DNA from: Paenibacillus mesophilus | GTDB lineage: Bacteria > Bacillota > Bacilli > Paenibacillales > NBRC-103111 | Assembly: GCF_005938385.1 (NCBI RefSeq) | Contig: NZ_VCRA01000003.1 | Span: 434,001 to 498,000, forward strand | Reading direction: 5' to 3' | DNA length: 64,000 nt | In this document: positions 41,945-51,424 of the stretch, piece after piece | Numbering within the stretch: position 1 is the stretch's first letter | Layout of the letters: every line of letters begins with the position of its first letter | Translations under genes and position numbers: made by a program | Notes under the pieces: generated by a model | Told to the model about the DNA's origin: nothing | What the model saw: only the letters and a program-made list of their open reading frames with translations | Databases searched by the model: none

Positions 41945-43759
41945 TCATAGCAGCGTAGCCTTAATCGAGCCGACCGGCTGATCGGTCGAGTTCCGTTTCA
42001 GGACGAAAGCTCCGGAAGCCGCTTCGAACGTATATTTCTTCGTCCCTCCGGCCACGCCCATATTGGCGCTCTCGGCAATAGCCGTCACACTGCCCGCTCC
42101 GTCGGTCAGGAAGGCGGCCGTTTCGTTGTTGTCCGCACGCAGGACGACGATGCCGGCTACATATTTGTCAAAAAGAGTGACGGTGCCGAACTGGGCGGCT
42201 GGAGTCGCTCGCTCCAGTCCTGATGGACCGGTAATAAACTTAGATGCGGTCGCTTGCGTGTCGGCTTGTTTGAACGGCTCGTCGATCTCCTGGTTATCGT
42301 ACAGGCGGCAGTTCGTAATCGTCGGCACAGCCGATGTGCTGAGCGATACCGGAGCGTTCGTCAGTCCACGCATCCGGTTGGCGGAGATGTCCGAATGCTT
42401 CAGTTCCATCGCAACCGACGCCGCATCGGCGAAAATGCCGTACCGGCAAGCTTCGATCAGATTGTCCTTGATGGCGGCCGCCTCCAGCATATTCGCCAAG
42501 GGACGGTTTCCTTCCAAGGAAAGCCGGACTCCGAATTGGTAGTTCTGAATCGTATTGTTATGGCACCGGACAAAACCGCTCTTGATATTGATGCCGGAAG
42601 ATCCGTTCGTGTTCGAGAAGCCGTTCACGATGTTGTTCGCGACCACCGAATATTGGGCGGCGATTACGGATATCCCGGCCACCTCTCCGTTCAGGATCGT
42701 ATTGCCTTCCACTACGCAGTAAGCGTTAGTAATCGGATTGGCATCTCCGTTTATCGAGGCTCCATCCATATAGATGCCTTGTTTGACCGAGCCGGAATGA
42801 CCGGTCCGGCAGTTGATCGTATTCCCTTTTACCGTCGTATACTGATTGTCGCGAACATAGATGCCCGGGTTAAACGAACGCTGGATCGTATTGTCGCTAA
42901 TGACCGTAAACCGGCATTTATAGCCAGATTCAATACCCGCGTCGGCAACGTCTTCCACTACATTGCCGATAATAACGTTGTGGTCGCACGTCTTGAGGTT
43001 GTGCGCCTGAGTCGTCGCGCTCGACGTAAGAAATATGCCGTTCGCCGCACGCGCCGTCCCCGGCAGATCGCCCTTGATATGGTTAAACGCAATGATGTTA
43101 TAATGGCAGCCTTGCGTATCGGCCGCCTCCGGACCGATCTGGATCGCCGAGCGGTAGAAGCTTTCGAAATAATTCCCTTCGATTTTCCATCTGTTCGAGC
43201 CTTGCCCGAGATCGATATGCTGGGAAGGTGACCGGAGAAACCGGCAGTTCATCACCGTGCCGCCCGTCTGGGCGAAGGAGCGGATCGTAGCCCCGGCCGC
43301 CAAACCGTCAGTTATGCCGGCCGCTCCGCTATTACCGTCGAATGTCAACCCGTCTATCGTGACATCGGAAGCCGAGATCCGCAGCACATATTTGGGCGCA
43401 TTCGGCGCCCTCTTAATAATCCCATGGCCGAATATGCGTACGCTGTTCTTCGTGATCTTCAGACACTCGTTCGCATTCCCCGGCGCAATGCCGCACAAAT
43501 AAGTACCGCTCGGGACGAATACGACCCCGCCCGCCGGAACCGCATCGAATGCGGCTTGGATGGCCCCGGCATCGTCCGTTATCCCGTCGCCGACCGCTCC
43601 ATAATCGGCTATGTTTACGTCAGCACCGCTGCTCAGCGTCATCACCGACGCTTCGCCTCTATTGAAAGGCAACCCTCCCGCAGCAGACACTCCGCCCGTC
43701 ATGATGGCCGCTCCCGCCATTCCCATCATCGCTATCATATTCCTTCTGCTGATCGCCAT
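41945..43759 (-). CDS. Tat-exported right-handed beta-helix protein (pectate lyase superfamily)
   Basis: 604 residues. The N-terminus MAISRRNMIAMMGMAGAAIM has a Tat-type SRRNM motif and hydrophobic core. The pectate-lyase_3-like opening VNIADYGAVGDGITDDAGAI with GTYLCG follows, then about ten parallel beta-helix coils (VIIGNVVEDVADAGIESGY, VVANNIVNGFSNTNG and so on). The last ~90 residues form a separate beta domain (FGTVTLFDKYVAGIVVLRAD). It is probably an extracellular polysaccharide-binding or -cleaving protein. It is the last gene of a three-gene minus-strand operon with a sialidase-like protein and a solute-binding protein. Confidence 0.82.
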   Translation of the reverse strand: MAISRRNMIAMMGMAGAAIMTGGVSAAGGLPFNRGEASVMTLSSGADVNIADYGAVGDGITDDAGAIQAAFDAVPAGGVVFVPSGTYLCGIAPGNANECLKITKNSVRIFGHGIIKRAPNAPKYVLRISASDVTIDGLTFDGNSGAAGITDGLAAGATIRSFAQTGGTVMNCRFLRSPSQHIDLGQGSNRWKIEGNYFESFYRSAIQIGPEAADTQGCHYNIIAFNHIKGDLPGTARAANGIFLTSSATTQAHNLKTCDHNVIIGNVVEDVADAGIESGYKCRFTVISDNTIQRSFNPGIYVRDNQYTTVKGNTINCRTGHSGSVKQGIYMDGASINGDANPITNAYCVVEGNTILNGEVAGISVIAAQYSVVANNIVNGFSNTNGSSGINIKSGFVRCHNNTIQNYQFGVRLSLEGNRPLANMLEAAAIKDNLIEACRYGIFADAASVAMELKHSDISANRMRGLTNAPVSLSTSAVPTITNCRLYDNQEIDEPFKQADTQATASKFITGPSGLERATPAAQFGTVTLFDKYVAGIVVLRADNNETAAFLTDGAGSVTAIAESANMGVAGGTKKYTFEAASGAFVLKRNSTDQPVGSIKATLL

Positions 43760-43817
43760 ACCCGCACACTCCCCGATTGGAATCCGTATCCGTGCAAACC
43801 CGTTCCGGCAGCGCCGG

Positions 43818-44897
43818 TCAAGCTTTATTGACGATCTGCCCGAGAACCGAGCCCGGGGAAACGCACTTCCCGTTCATGACATCTTCTTCCGTGAATACGG
43901 CAAGCAATATTTCTTTATCCGTCTTCCGCTCCCGGTCATAAATCAAATAAATCCGTCCATCCTTGCCCTGCACCCCGTCCGGATAGCTGACGTTCATGCG
44001 CTCGTCGAGCATAAGCCGATGGCTCCAGCTTTGTCCGTCATCGTCCGACAGCATGGCGGTCAACCGGCTTCTTTTCCGTTCGGAACGGTCGTGGTTGACG
44101 AGCAGCAGCCGGCCCGACTGCAGTCTCCGGATAAAAAAACGGGAATCCGGCCCCTCGATCGGGGAAAGCCGCCCCGGCGTCCAAGTCGCTCCTCCGTCCC
44201 GCGACTCGCTTTCGCCTACACCGTAATGGGTCCGGACGAGCATCCACAAGCTCCCTTCGTTTCGCTCCACGACCATATGCTCGTCGAAAGCGCGATTCGG
44301 GATATCGGCAAACCCGAGCTTATGGAAGGTAGCCCCTTGATCGGACGAACGATACACATTCGAATAACGTTCCTCGGGCAGATCGTTGAGCGGCGAACGC
44401 TGGCACGCCCACACCGCGATAGGGAACAGCCAATCTCCATTGCCCAAAACCGTCGGCTTGTTCATCATAATGCCGTCCGCAATTCGTCTCGGCTCGCTCC
44501 ATCGCGGCTCCGCATCGCCGCTGTTGTCGCACGTCGCGGCGAATACCCCGCACCGTCCGTCGTACCAGCCGAAGCTTTGGGCCCAGAACAGCCATAAACG
44601 TCCGGACGGATCGTGCCACAAGCAAGGGTCGTATGCCCTTACTTTGCCAGGAGGATCGACCACATAGCGGATATCCGACCAGGTGCTTCCTCCATCGACG
44701 CTCGTTACGAGCGCTACGTAATTATCCGGACCTTCATCGTCGCCGCCGCTGTAGAACGTCGCCCACAACCTGCCGTTGTCAGCGATCTCGACGCCCGGTA
44801 TTCCCTGCCAACGGCGTTCCGCGTAGCGTCCGTCCGTTACTCGCGTTACGGCAGCCGGCGCAAGCGCCGTATCTTTATGTTCCAACTCCGTATTCAT
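43818..44897 (-). CDS. BNR-repeat sialidase-like protein
   Basis: 359 residues from ATG 44897, 8 bases after GGAGG (an upstream ATG at 44912 lies before that site). Asp-box motifs of the BNR type are seen: TSVDGGSTWSD, RSSDQGATFHKLG, SRDGGATWTPG and SDDDGQSWSH, the hallmark of a six-bladed propeller. There is no signal peptide, so it may be cytosolic. Such proteins act as exo-sialidases or on other acidic or rhamnosyl sugars; the substrate is unclear. Its neighbours are a secreted beta-helix protein and a sugar-binding lipoprotein. Confidence 0.82.
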   Translation of the reverse strand: MNTELEHKDTALAPAAVTRVTDGRYAERRWQGIPGVEIADNGRLWATFYSGGDDEGPDNYVALVTSVDGGSTWSDIRYVVDPPGKVRAYDPCLWHDPSGRLWLFWAQSFGWYDGRCGVFAATCDNSGDAEPRWSEPRRIADGIMMNKPTVLGNGDWLFPIAVWACQRSPLNDLPEERYSNVYRSSDQGATFHKLGFADIPNRAFDEHMVVERNEGSLWMLVRTHYGVGESESRDGGATWTPGRLSPIEGPDSRFFIRRLQSGRLLLVNHDRSERKRSRLTAMLSDDDGQSWSHRLMLDERMNVSYPDGVQGKDGRIYLIYDRERKTDKEILLAVFTEEDVMNGKCVSPGSVLGQIVNKA

Positions 44898-44948
44898 TCG
44901 GATAACCTCCATTTAAGAGATAGCGCTTTCCTATGGACAAGCCGCCCT

Positions 44949-46265
44949 CTATTTTTTACTTTCTTCGGCAATTTTCTTGTTCGAGCTTTCCTCGGCAAGT
45001 CTGATCGCCGTATTTACGTCGTTTTTGCCGTTGATGACGTTCCGGAACGCGGTTTCGAGCTCCGCAGCCGCGATCATATCGTACTTCGATACGGACTGGG
45101 GAGAAGGAGCGATTTCGTTGGCCAGAAATGCGGCGACATTTTTCCCTTTCAAATAATCGCGGTCCGCTCCGAACTGCTTCTTGATATCCGCATTTTTAAG
45201 TACCGGAGGTTCGCCGCCTCTGGCCCGCTGAAGCTGCACTTCGTCGGACAGGAAGTGGGCGATGATGGAGAATGCCTCCTCCTTGTGCTTGCTCGTCGAC
45301 GATACGTACAGGATCGGCCCGAACACTTGAATCCCTTTGCCCGGAGCTTCCTTGAACGTAGGCATCGTCACCATGTCCCAATTCAAGCCGGACGTACCCA
45401 AGGTGCTCATCATATTGGTGGCCGAATACATCGCCAGCGTCTTCTCCTTCAGGAACGCGTCGGTTGCATTCGACTTCAAGCCTTGCATCCCTTCCAGCTC
45501 GTAAAACCGCTTCATGCCGTTGAACCACGTTTTCCAGCCGTCGGTATTGAAAGCGGCCTGGTCGTTCTTGACGAGAGGCAGCGACAATTGGTTGTACTGG
45601 ATTTGTACGCCGGCCGCGAACTCAAACCCCCGGTATTGCACGCCGCCTTCGTTCCGGGTCAATCGTTTGGCCAGCTCGTACGTTTCGTCGATCGTCATGC
45701 CGTCCTTCGGATACGGCACCGCGAATTTGTCGAATATGTCTTTGTTGTAATAAACCGACGTATTGTTCATCGTAATCGGCAGCCCGTATAGTTTGTCTTT
45801 CTCGAAATATACTTTCAGCCCTTCCATCGCTTTCGGATCGATCCGGTTCAGATCGAACTTCTGGCTTTTGATCAGGGGCGATATGTCGTACAGCAAGCCG
45901 AGCTTCTCCAGATCGAACGTAAACTTCGCGCCAGGTCCTTGTATGAGGTCCGGCGCGTTGCCGCTCGCCACGAGCTCGCTGAGCGACGAGCCTTTCTCGT
46001 TTTTGATATACACGAGATTGATATGCGGGAATTTCTTCTTCATTGGCGCGACCCATAGATCGTTCCACAAATTATCCGCATAGTTGAACGGGTTGAACAC
46101 TTTGATCGTAATCGGTTCGGGCGGCTTCGCCGCGCTCTCCGCGCTTTTCTGTCCGGCTGCTTCGCCGCTTCCGCCTTCCTTCGTCCCGCACGCCGCGGTC
46201 GACGCGGCAGCTATCAACAAACATCCCATGGCCAAACCGTACTTTCTGAACTTGTCGCTTCTCAT
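44949..46265 (-). CDS. Extracellular solute-binding lipoprotein (carbohydrate ABC type)
   Basis: 438 residues from ATG 46265, with GGAGG 8 bases upstream. The lipobox STAAC-G directs lipidation. The mature protein is a family 1 solute-binding protein: GNAPDLIQG, YNKDIFDKFAVPYPKDGMT, a segment KRLTRNEGGVQYRGF and KEEAFSIIAHFLSDE. It binds an oligosaccharide at the cell surface. No permease or ATPase genes are nearby. It is clearly paralogous to the protein at 52749-54068. It is first in an operon with the sialidase-like and beta-helix genes and divergent from a LacI-type regulator. Confidence 0.9.
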   Translation of the reverse strand: MRSDKFRKYGLAMGCLLIAAASTAACGTKEGGSGEAAGQKSAESAAKPPEPITIKVFNPFNYADNLWNDLWVAPMKKKFPHINLVYIKNEKGSSLSELVASGNAPDLIQGPGAKFTFDLEKLGLLYDISPLIKSQKFDLNRIDPKAMEGLKVYFEKDKLYGLPITMNNTSVYYNKDIFDKFAVPYPKDGMTIDETYELAKRLTRNEGGVQYRGFEFAAGVQIQYNQLSLPLVKNDQAAFNTDGWKTWFNGMKRFYELEGMQGLKSNATDAFLKEKTLAMYSATNMMSTLGTSGLNWDMVTMPTFKEAPGKGIQVFGPILYVSSTSKHKEEAFSIIAHFLSDEVQLQRARGGEPPVLKNADIKKQFGADRDYLKGKNVAAFLANEIAPSPQSVSKYDMIAAAELETAFRNVINGKNDVNTAIRLAEESSNKKIAEESKK

Positions 46266-46483
46266 CGGTCTTACCTCCGTCTTATTCTTTTGTCTGCTTT
46301 TCCGACTAACGGTCATTCAGGCTACGCTTCCCGCTTATCGATCCATGCGTGTCCGCTCCTTTCTTTATCGACCCGCTCGAATTTTGTTTTGTTTTTGTTA
46401 GGTATTCGTTATCTTGCATAATCTAATCATATCGTCGTCATTTCGCGTTAGTCAACAGTTATTTTAACTACCACACAAACTAA

Positions 46484-46512
46484 TTGACAGCTTTTCCGGA
46501 ATGAACGATAAT
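46484..46512 (+). promoter_or_regulatory. Sigma-A promoter of the LacI-type gene
   Basis: TTGACA (46484-46489), 17 bases, GATAAT (46507-46512). Inverted half sites CAAACTAA (46476-46483) and TTAGTTTA (about 46520-46527) flank it and are candidate operator sequences for autoregulation. Confidence 0.7.
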
Positions 46513-46552
46513 AATATTGTTAGTTTACTGTTATGTTCAGGCGGTGAATCCA

Positions 46553-47593
46553 TTGACCAAAAAAATATCGATGCAGCATATCGCCGACCGCCTCGGTCTC
46601 TCCAAATATTCGGTATCTCAAGCATTGTCCGGCAAAGCGGGCGTCAGCGAGGATACGAGAGAGAAAGTAATCGAAATGGCGAAAGCGTTAGGCTATAAGT
46701 TAGGTCCAACCAAACAAGACACATTTCCGATACCCGGAGTGGAGCCCCCCACCGATAAGAAATCGTTCGTGCTTATCTGGATCAAACCGGATCGAAGACG
46801 GGATGTGAGCTTCTGGAGCCGCGTCCTTAACGGAATCATCGATGCCTGCGAAGAGCTCGGGTGGGATCATTTGATCATATCGGGCAGCGCCGACGATCAG
46901 GAGTTCGCGTTCCCTTCCTATGCGGACCGGTCTTCCTGTATCGGAACGATCATGATGGGAAGCTTGCCGGACAGCCTGCTTATGTCAATCAAGAAGCAAG
47001 GGCTGCCGATCATACTGGCCGATCATTACGACCCGTACCTCGATCTGGACTGCGTCGTGAACGCCAACTTCGAAGCGGCCAAAACGATGTGCCAGAACAT
47101 GATTTCCGCCAAATCCCGTTCGATCGTATTTGTCGGCGACGACAACTTCTCGATCAGCTTCAGCGAACGCCGGTGGGGATGCCAGATCGCCGTTCAGGAG
47201 GAGAACGAGAGGCGCGGAGGCAACATCGAATTCGGCCGCTGGAAAGTTCCGTATGGCGGACCTTGGAGAATCGCCCTGGAGACGGAGATCAAGAACATGG
47301 AGGAATCCAAGCTTCCGGACTGCTTCATCTGCGCCAACGACGACATCGCGATCGGATTGATCTCTTTGCTGAAAAAAAACGGCTATTCGATCCCGAAACA
47401 GTTCAAAGTCGTCGGATTCGACGATATCGAAGCGGCGTCACATTCCAACCCGACGCTTACGACCGTCGATTTCGGGAAAGAAGTGCTCGGCCGCCGTACG
47501 GTCGAAGCGCTCCGGAGAAGAATGTCCATGCCGGAAGCTCCGACCGAGAAAACCGTGCTCTCCTACCGGCTTGTCGTGCGCCAATCCGGTTGA
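46553..47593 (+). CDS. LacI family transcriptional regulator
   Basis: 346 residues from TTG 46553, just after GGCGGTGA. The HTH reads ISMQHIADRLGLSKYSVSQA with LSGKAGVSEDTREKVIEMAK. The sugar-binding core has IIMMGSLPDSLL-like (GTIMMGSLPDSL), DCVVNANFEAAKTM and FICANDDIAIGLISLL. It is divergent from the solute-binding/sialidase/beta-helix operon and upstream of the large glycosidase, so it likely controls both in response to a sugar. Confidence 0.9.
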   Translation: MTKKISMQHIADRLGLSKYSVSQALSGKAGVSEDTREKVIEMAKALGYKLGPTKQDTFPIPGVEPPTDKKSFVLIWIKPDRRRDVSFWSRVLNGIIDACEELGWDHLIISGSADDQEFAFPSYADRSSCIGTIMMGSLPDSLLMSIKKQGLPIILADHYDPYLDLDCVVNANFEAAKTMCQNMISAKSRSIVFVGDDNFSISFSERRWGCQIAVQEENERRGGNIEFGRWKVPYGGPWRIALETEIKNMEESKLPDCFICANDDIAIGLISLLKKNGYSIPKQFKVVGFDDIEAASHSNPTLTTVDFGKEVLGRRTVEALRRRMSMPEAPTEKTVLSYRLVVRQSG

Positions 47594-47641
47594 CGGCCTG
47601 CCGGGATCCTATTCGAGTATAAAGGAGCGTCCGAACAACCT

Positions 47642-50600
47642 ATGAGCCGTACCGTTATTTTTTACGATCCGAAGTTCCCTTCGAGCGAAGATGCGCTCGA
47701 TCCGTCCCGCCTGGAGGTGTTGGAGCGCGTCGGGGCAGTCATTGGAGCAGAAGCGCTCGGAGATGCGCTGGACGCCGCGGAAGGCGGCTGCTTCGTCAAC
47801 TTGCACGCCCCTTATTTTCCGAAGGACGTTTGGGGAGCGATTCTCGGCTATTTGAAGCGCGGGGGCGGATTATTGAGCGCCGGCGGCGCGCCCTTCCGGA
47901 TACCCGTTTACCGGGAAGATGGGGAATGGCGCACGGAAGCCGAGCAGACGTCCTATCACCAGAAGCTGCGCATTCACGAAGTGATGCCCGTAGATTCGGC
48001 GCCGATCCGACGCCTCGCCGCTTCTTCGGACATTCCGTTGTGCGGCACATATATTGACACGTTGACTGTCGAGCCGACATACAGCCTCATCTTGCACGTA
48101 ACCAAGAATAGCGATATACCCAAGGAGAGCGGATCGTCCGGACCGATGGATGCGCATATTTACCCGCTTGTGAAAGGGATAAACGCCGATGACCGCGAGG
48201 TGGCGGCTCCGGTCGTGCTGATCGAGAATACGAAGGGCGCATTCGCCGGAGGACGATGGATTTTTATCAATCAGCGATTGACAGAGCGTTTCTGGGCGGA
48301 GGGCGGCATCGAAGCGGTTCGGGCGATGTCGGACTTCTGCGCGCGCGGCGTGACGGAAATGTGGCTGAAGCCCTCGTACTCGTCCTACGATCCGGGTGAT
48401 AAGCTGAAGCTGACGTTCCAATTGCAAAATTTAAGCCGTTCGTGGGTCGATGAACAAAACGGCCGCTGGGCATTTGAGCTGCAATTCGGGAAAAGGACGA
48501 ACGAAGGCGCCGCGATCGATTGGACCCATTCGTTCGCGCTGGATAATTCGCGTGACCTGACGGTCCTGCCGATCCGGGTGCCTGTCGAAGTCGAGCCGGG
48601 GATGTATGTTATCGAGCTGAGAGCGGAGTCGGACAAAGGCGAGACTCGCGTGTTGAGGCAGGGCGTATGGGGCTTCGACGAAGAGCTTCTCGCTAGCGGG
48701 GGAGCTTTGACCTGCGACCGCGATTACTTCTGGAAAGAAGGCCGCCCACTGCCGATCGTCGGGATGACGTACATGACGTCGGATGTGGCGAGGAAGTTCA
48801 TATTTTTGCCGAATGCAGCCGTATGGGACCGCGATATGGAGACGATGAAGCGCGCGGGCATCAACTTGATCCGTACCGGAATATGGACCGGATATCGCCA
48901 TGTCATGTATGCGGACGGCCACCCTTCGGAGGAAGTTTTGCGGGCAATAGACGCTTTCCTGCTTACCGCGAAGAGGCACGGCTTGGAAGTGACTTTCACC
49001 TTCTTCGCCTTTACCCCGGAGACGTGGGAAGGGTCCAACCCTTACCTCGATCCGCGAAGCATCGAGGCGCAAAAGCGTTTTATTGCCGCTATCGTATCGA
49101 GGCACAAGCATTCGTCGCACGTCCACTGGGATCTGATCAACGAACCTTCCATGTTCGATCCGAAGCGCATATTCGCGGGACCCCGCAGCTGCGGCGACCC
49201 GTTCGAGAAAGCCGCTTACGCCGAATGGCTCAAAGAGAGGCACGGTTCCATCCGCCGTCTGCAGGAGCGCTGGGGGATGACGCCCGCCGAGCTGCCCGAT
49301 TTCTCGAGCGCCGTGCCCCCGGAGCCGGGAGAAATCAACTTCGACGTGCAGGATATGAGCCAAGGCAAGAAAGGGACGCGCTGGCTCGACTACAGCCTGT
49401 TCTCCGCCGATATGCTGAACCGCTGGGCATTGGAGCTGCGCCGGACGATACGCTCCCTCAGTCCGAAGCAGATGGTTACGATCGGGCAGGACGAAGCGCT
49501 CGGCTCGCAGCGCCCTTCCCCGCTGCTGTACGCGGAATCGGTCGATTATACGACGAACCATTCGTGGTGGCTGATGGATCAGCTCGTCTGGGACGGAATA
49601 TTCGCCAAGACGCCGCATAAACCGAATCTGATCCAGGAAACCGGCATCATGTACGTCGAAACTCCGGACGGGCGGGCCAAACGGACCGAGGCGGAGCTGC
49701 GCAACATTTTGGAGCGCAAATACGCCTACTCGTTCTCGACCGGAGGCGCGGGGGCGGTACAATGGCTGTGGAACACCAACTTCTACATGAACAACATCAA
49801 CGAATCGAACATCGGAGCGCTCCGGGCTGACGGCACCGAGAAACCGGAGGCGGACGTGTCGTACGATTTCGGACGGTTTATGAACCGGATCCGCGATTTG
49901 TTCCGCGACCGCGCGCTGGAGGACGTCGTCGTCGTTTTCCCTTACTCGAACGATTTGTCGAACCGCCGGCTTGCCGTCGAGGCAACCTCACGTCTGACCC
50001 GGGTGCTCACATACGAGCTGAACGTTCATTTCCGCGCTGTGAGCGAATATTCGCTTGATGCATTGGACGATCATCCGCCGAAGCTGATCATCGTTCCGAG
50101 TCCGTACAATTTCAGCGGAGAAGCGCTGGATACGCTTGTCCGGCATGTTAGCGAGCACGGCGGCACCGTGCTTCTCACCGGACCGGCGGGATTGAACGAA
50201 TATTGGCAGTCGGTCCGGCGTCTAGATGCCGAGCTCGGGCCGCGATCGATTGCGTGCGTGCTGCGCGAGGAGGCCGTACAAGTCGGCGGGCGGCTGCTGC
50301 CGCTCTCGTATGGCGAGCGTAAAATCGCACAGCTTTGCAAGGAGGTAGCACTCCACTGTACCGTAAACGGCGGCGGTTCCCGCGCGAAATCTCCAGCTCT
50401 CGAAGAAGCCGCGATCGGCCGAGGCCGGCTGCTCTGGTGCGGCCTACCGGTCGAGCTGAGCGACCGCGCCGAATCGGTACGCGATTTCTACGCGCACATT
50501 CTCGCCCGGTGCGGCGTCGAGTCCGAGCTGCGGTGGGAGCGCGGCGGTGAGCTGTCCGGCGTCTACGGGCGCAAGCTCGCATTCCGCGACGGCTCGCTGT

Positions 50601-50782
50601 TCGTGTTTGTCTCGGAGTACGCGTACGACACCGACATCCGCGTGGTCGACCCCGGCACCGGCACAACGTACGAGTTCAATCTGGAGAGCGAGCGAACCGT
50701 CATGTTCGCCGCCGACCGCGAAGGCCGGATTACGGCGACGTATCGCGACGATCAAATCCGGATTCGTACGGAGCGTCCTTGA
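47642..50782 (+). CDS. Large clan GH-A glycoside hydrolase (beta-galactosidase-like)
   Basis: 1046 residues, cytosolic (no signal). An N-terminal beta region (~1-370) precedes a TIM barrel: FPNAAVWDRDMETMKRAGIN with LIRTGIWTGYRHVMYADGHP, the acid/base in WDLINEP, and the likely nucleophile in LIQETGIMYVE. A C-terminal part resembles the GH42 class I glutamine amidotransferase-like trimerisation domain (VVVVFPYSND, IIVPSPYNFSGEALD) with a final beta domain. This is the layout of GH42/GH2-related exo-glycosidases. The substrate is unknown. It lies 49 bases after the LacI gene and is probably its target. Confidence 0.82.
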   Translation: MSRTVIFYDPKFPSSEDALDPSRLEVLERVGAVIGAEALGDALDAAEGGCFVNLHAPYFPKDVWGAILGYLKRGGGLLSAGGAPFRIPVYREDGEWRTEAEQTSYHQKLRIHEVMPVDSAPIRRLAASSDIPLCGTYIDTLTVEPTYSLILHVTKNSDIPKESGSSGPMDAHIYPLVKGINADDREVAAPVVLIENTKGAFAGGRWIFINQRLTERFWAEGGIEAVRAMSDFCARGVTEMWLKPSYSSYDPGDKLKLTFQLQNLSRSWVDEQNGRWAFELQFGKRTNEGAAIDWTHSFALDNSRDLTVLPIRVPVEVEPGMYVIELRAESDKGETRVLRQGVWGFDEELLASGGALTCDRDYFWKEGRPLPIVGMTYMTSDVARKFIFLPNAAVWDRDMETMKRAGINLIRTGIWTGYRHVMYADGHPSEEVLRAIDAFLLTAKRHGLEVTFTFFAFTPETWEGSNPYLDPRSIEAQKRFIAAIVSRHKHSSHVHWDLINEPSMFDPKRIFAGPRSCGDPFEKAAYAEWLKERHGSIRRLQERWGMTPAELPDFSSAVPPEPGEINFDVQDMSQGKKGTRWLDYSLFSADMLNRWALELRRTIRSLSPKQMVTIGQDEALGSQRPSPLLYAESVDYTTNHSWWLMDQLVWDGIFAKTPHKPNLIQETGIMYVETPDGRAKRTEAELRNILERKYAYSFSTGGAGAVQWLWNTNFYMNNINESNIGALRADGTEKPEADVSYDFGRFMNRIRDLFRDRALEDVVVVFPYSNDLSNRRLAVEATSRLTRVLTYELNVHFRAVSEYSLDALDDHPPKLIIVPSPYNFSGEALDTLVRHVSEHGGTVLLTGPAGLNEYWQSVRRLDAELGPRSIACVLREEAVQVGGRLLPLSYGERKIAQLCKEVALHCTVNGGGSRAKSPALEEAAIGRGRLLWCGLPVELSDRAESVRDFYAHILARCGVESELRWERGGELSGVYGRKLAFRDGSLFVFVSEYAYDTDIRVVDPGTGTTYEFNLESERTVMFAADREGRITATYRDDQIRIRTERP

Positions 50783-50807
50783 ACGAGGCTGCGAACCGTT
50801 TCCAACT

Positions 50808-50994
50808 GGAAAAGGTACAGTTATTTTAGTCGTATTCGCCGATTATTAGGGATGTAACGGGAAAACATGCAGTTAATTTAGCTCCGATGGCCGGATTTGC
50901 CCGATTGGAGCCGAAATAACTGCATGTTTTCCATTTCGATGCCGCCAATCGCCCGCCGAGCCGAATTTAGCTGCATGTTTTCCATTACGGTTAC
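50808..50994. repeat. Intergenic repeats: four copies of a ~26-bp arm
   Basis: A long hairpin at 50860-50933 has arms GGAAAACATGCAGTTAATTT and its inverted partner AAATAACTGCATGTTTTCC around GATGGCCGG..CCCGATT. A third arm (AATTTAGCTGCATGTTTTCC) ends at 50993, and a diverged copy (GGAAAAGGTACAGTTATTTT) starts at 50808. The region 50783-51163 has no gene. Confidence 0.8.
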
Positions 50995-51163
50995 GTGTTT
51001 CGCGTTCGCACTGAGGGGGCAAGCCACAAGCAGCACGCGCTGTTCCGCCTTTCGGTATCCCGTCGACCGCGCTCGCCAGATGCGCCGCACCCTCGCCATG
51101 TCCGACACACCTTTGATATGTCCGTTCCACACACACCGCTGCCACATTCGCCGCTCAATCTTT

Positions 51164-51424
51164 CTACTGCCCGTACACGATGTTGCGAATGCGCTCCTCG
51201 CTCAAGCTGTACAACTCGGCCAATTCCGCCAGCGGGATGCCCGCCTCGTACAGCTCGCATATTTTCTCGTTCCGCAGCCTCATTTCCTCCCGGCTCCCCG
51301 TCGAGGTTCCCCACCCTTCCCTCTCGGTTTGCGGAATATACAGATGAATGCCTCTTACGTACTTCTGAATTTGCTGAATCAGCTCTTCGGGCAGCACGTC
51401 GCGGGCGTTTCTATATTTTTTCAT
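51164..51424 (-). CDS. CD3324-family small HTH protein
   Basis: 86 residues: MKKYRNARDVLPEELIQQIQ, KYVRGIHLYIPQ, then KICELYEAGIPLAELAELYS and LSEERIRNIVYGQ. The opening (N-A-x-x-VLPxxLxxxIQKYVxG) and the C-terminal Mor-like helix-turn-helix fit the CD3324 family of small DNA-binding proteins. The start overlaps the end of the upstream GNAT gene by 14 bases, so the pair is coupled. Target genes are unknown. Confidence 0.82.
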   Translation of the reverse strand: MKKYRNARDVLPEELIQQIQKYVRGIHLYIPQTEREGWGTSTGSREEMRLRNEKICELYEAGIPLAELAELYSLSEERIRNIVYGQ

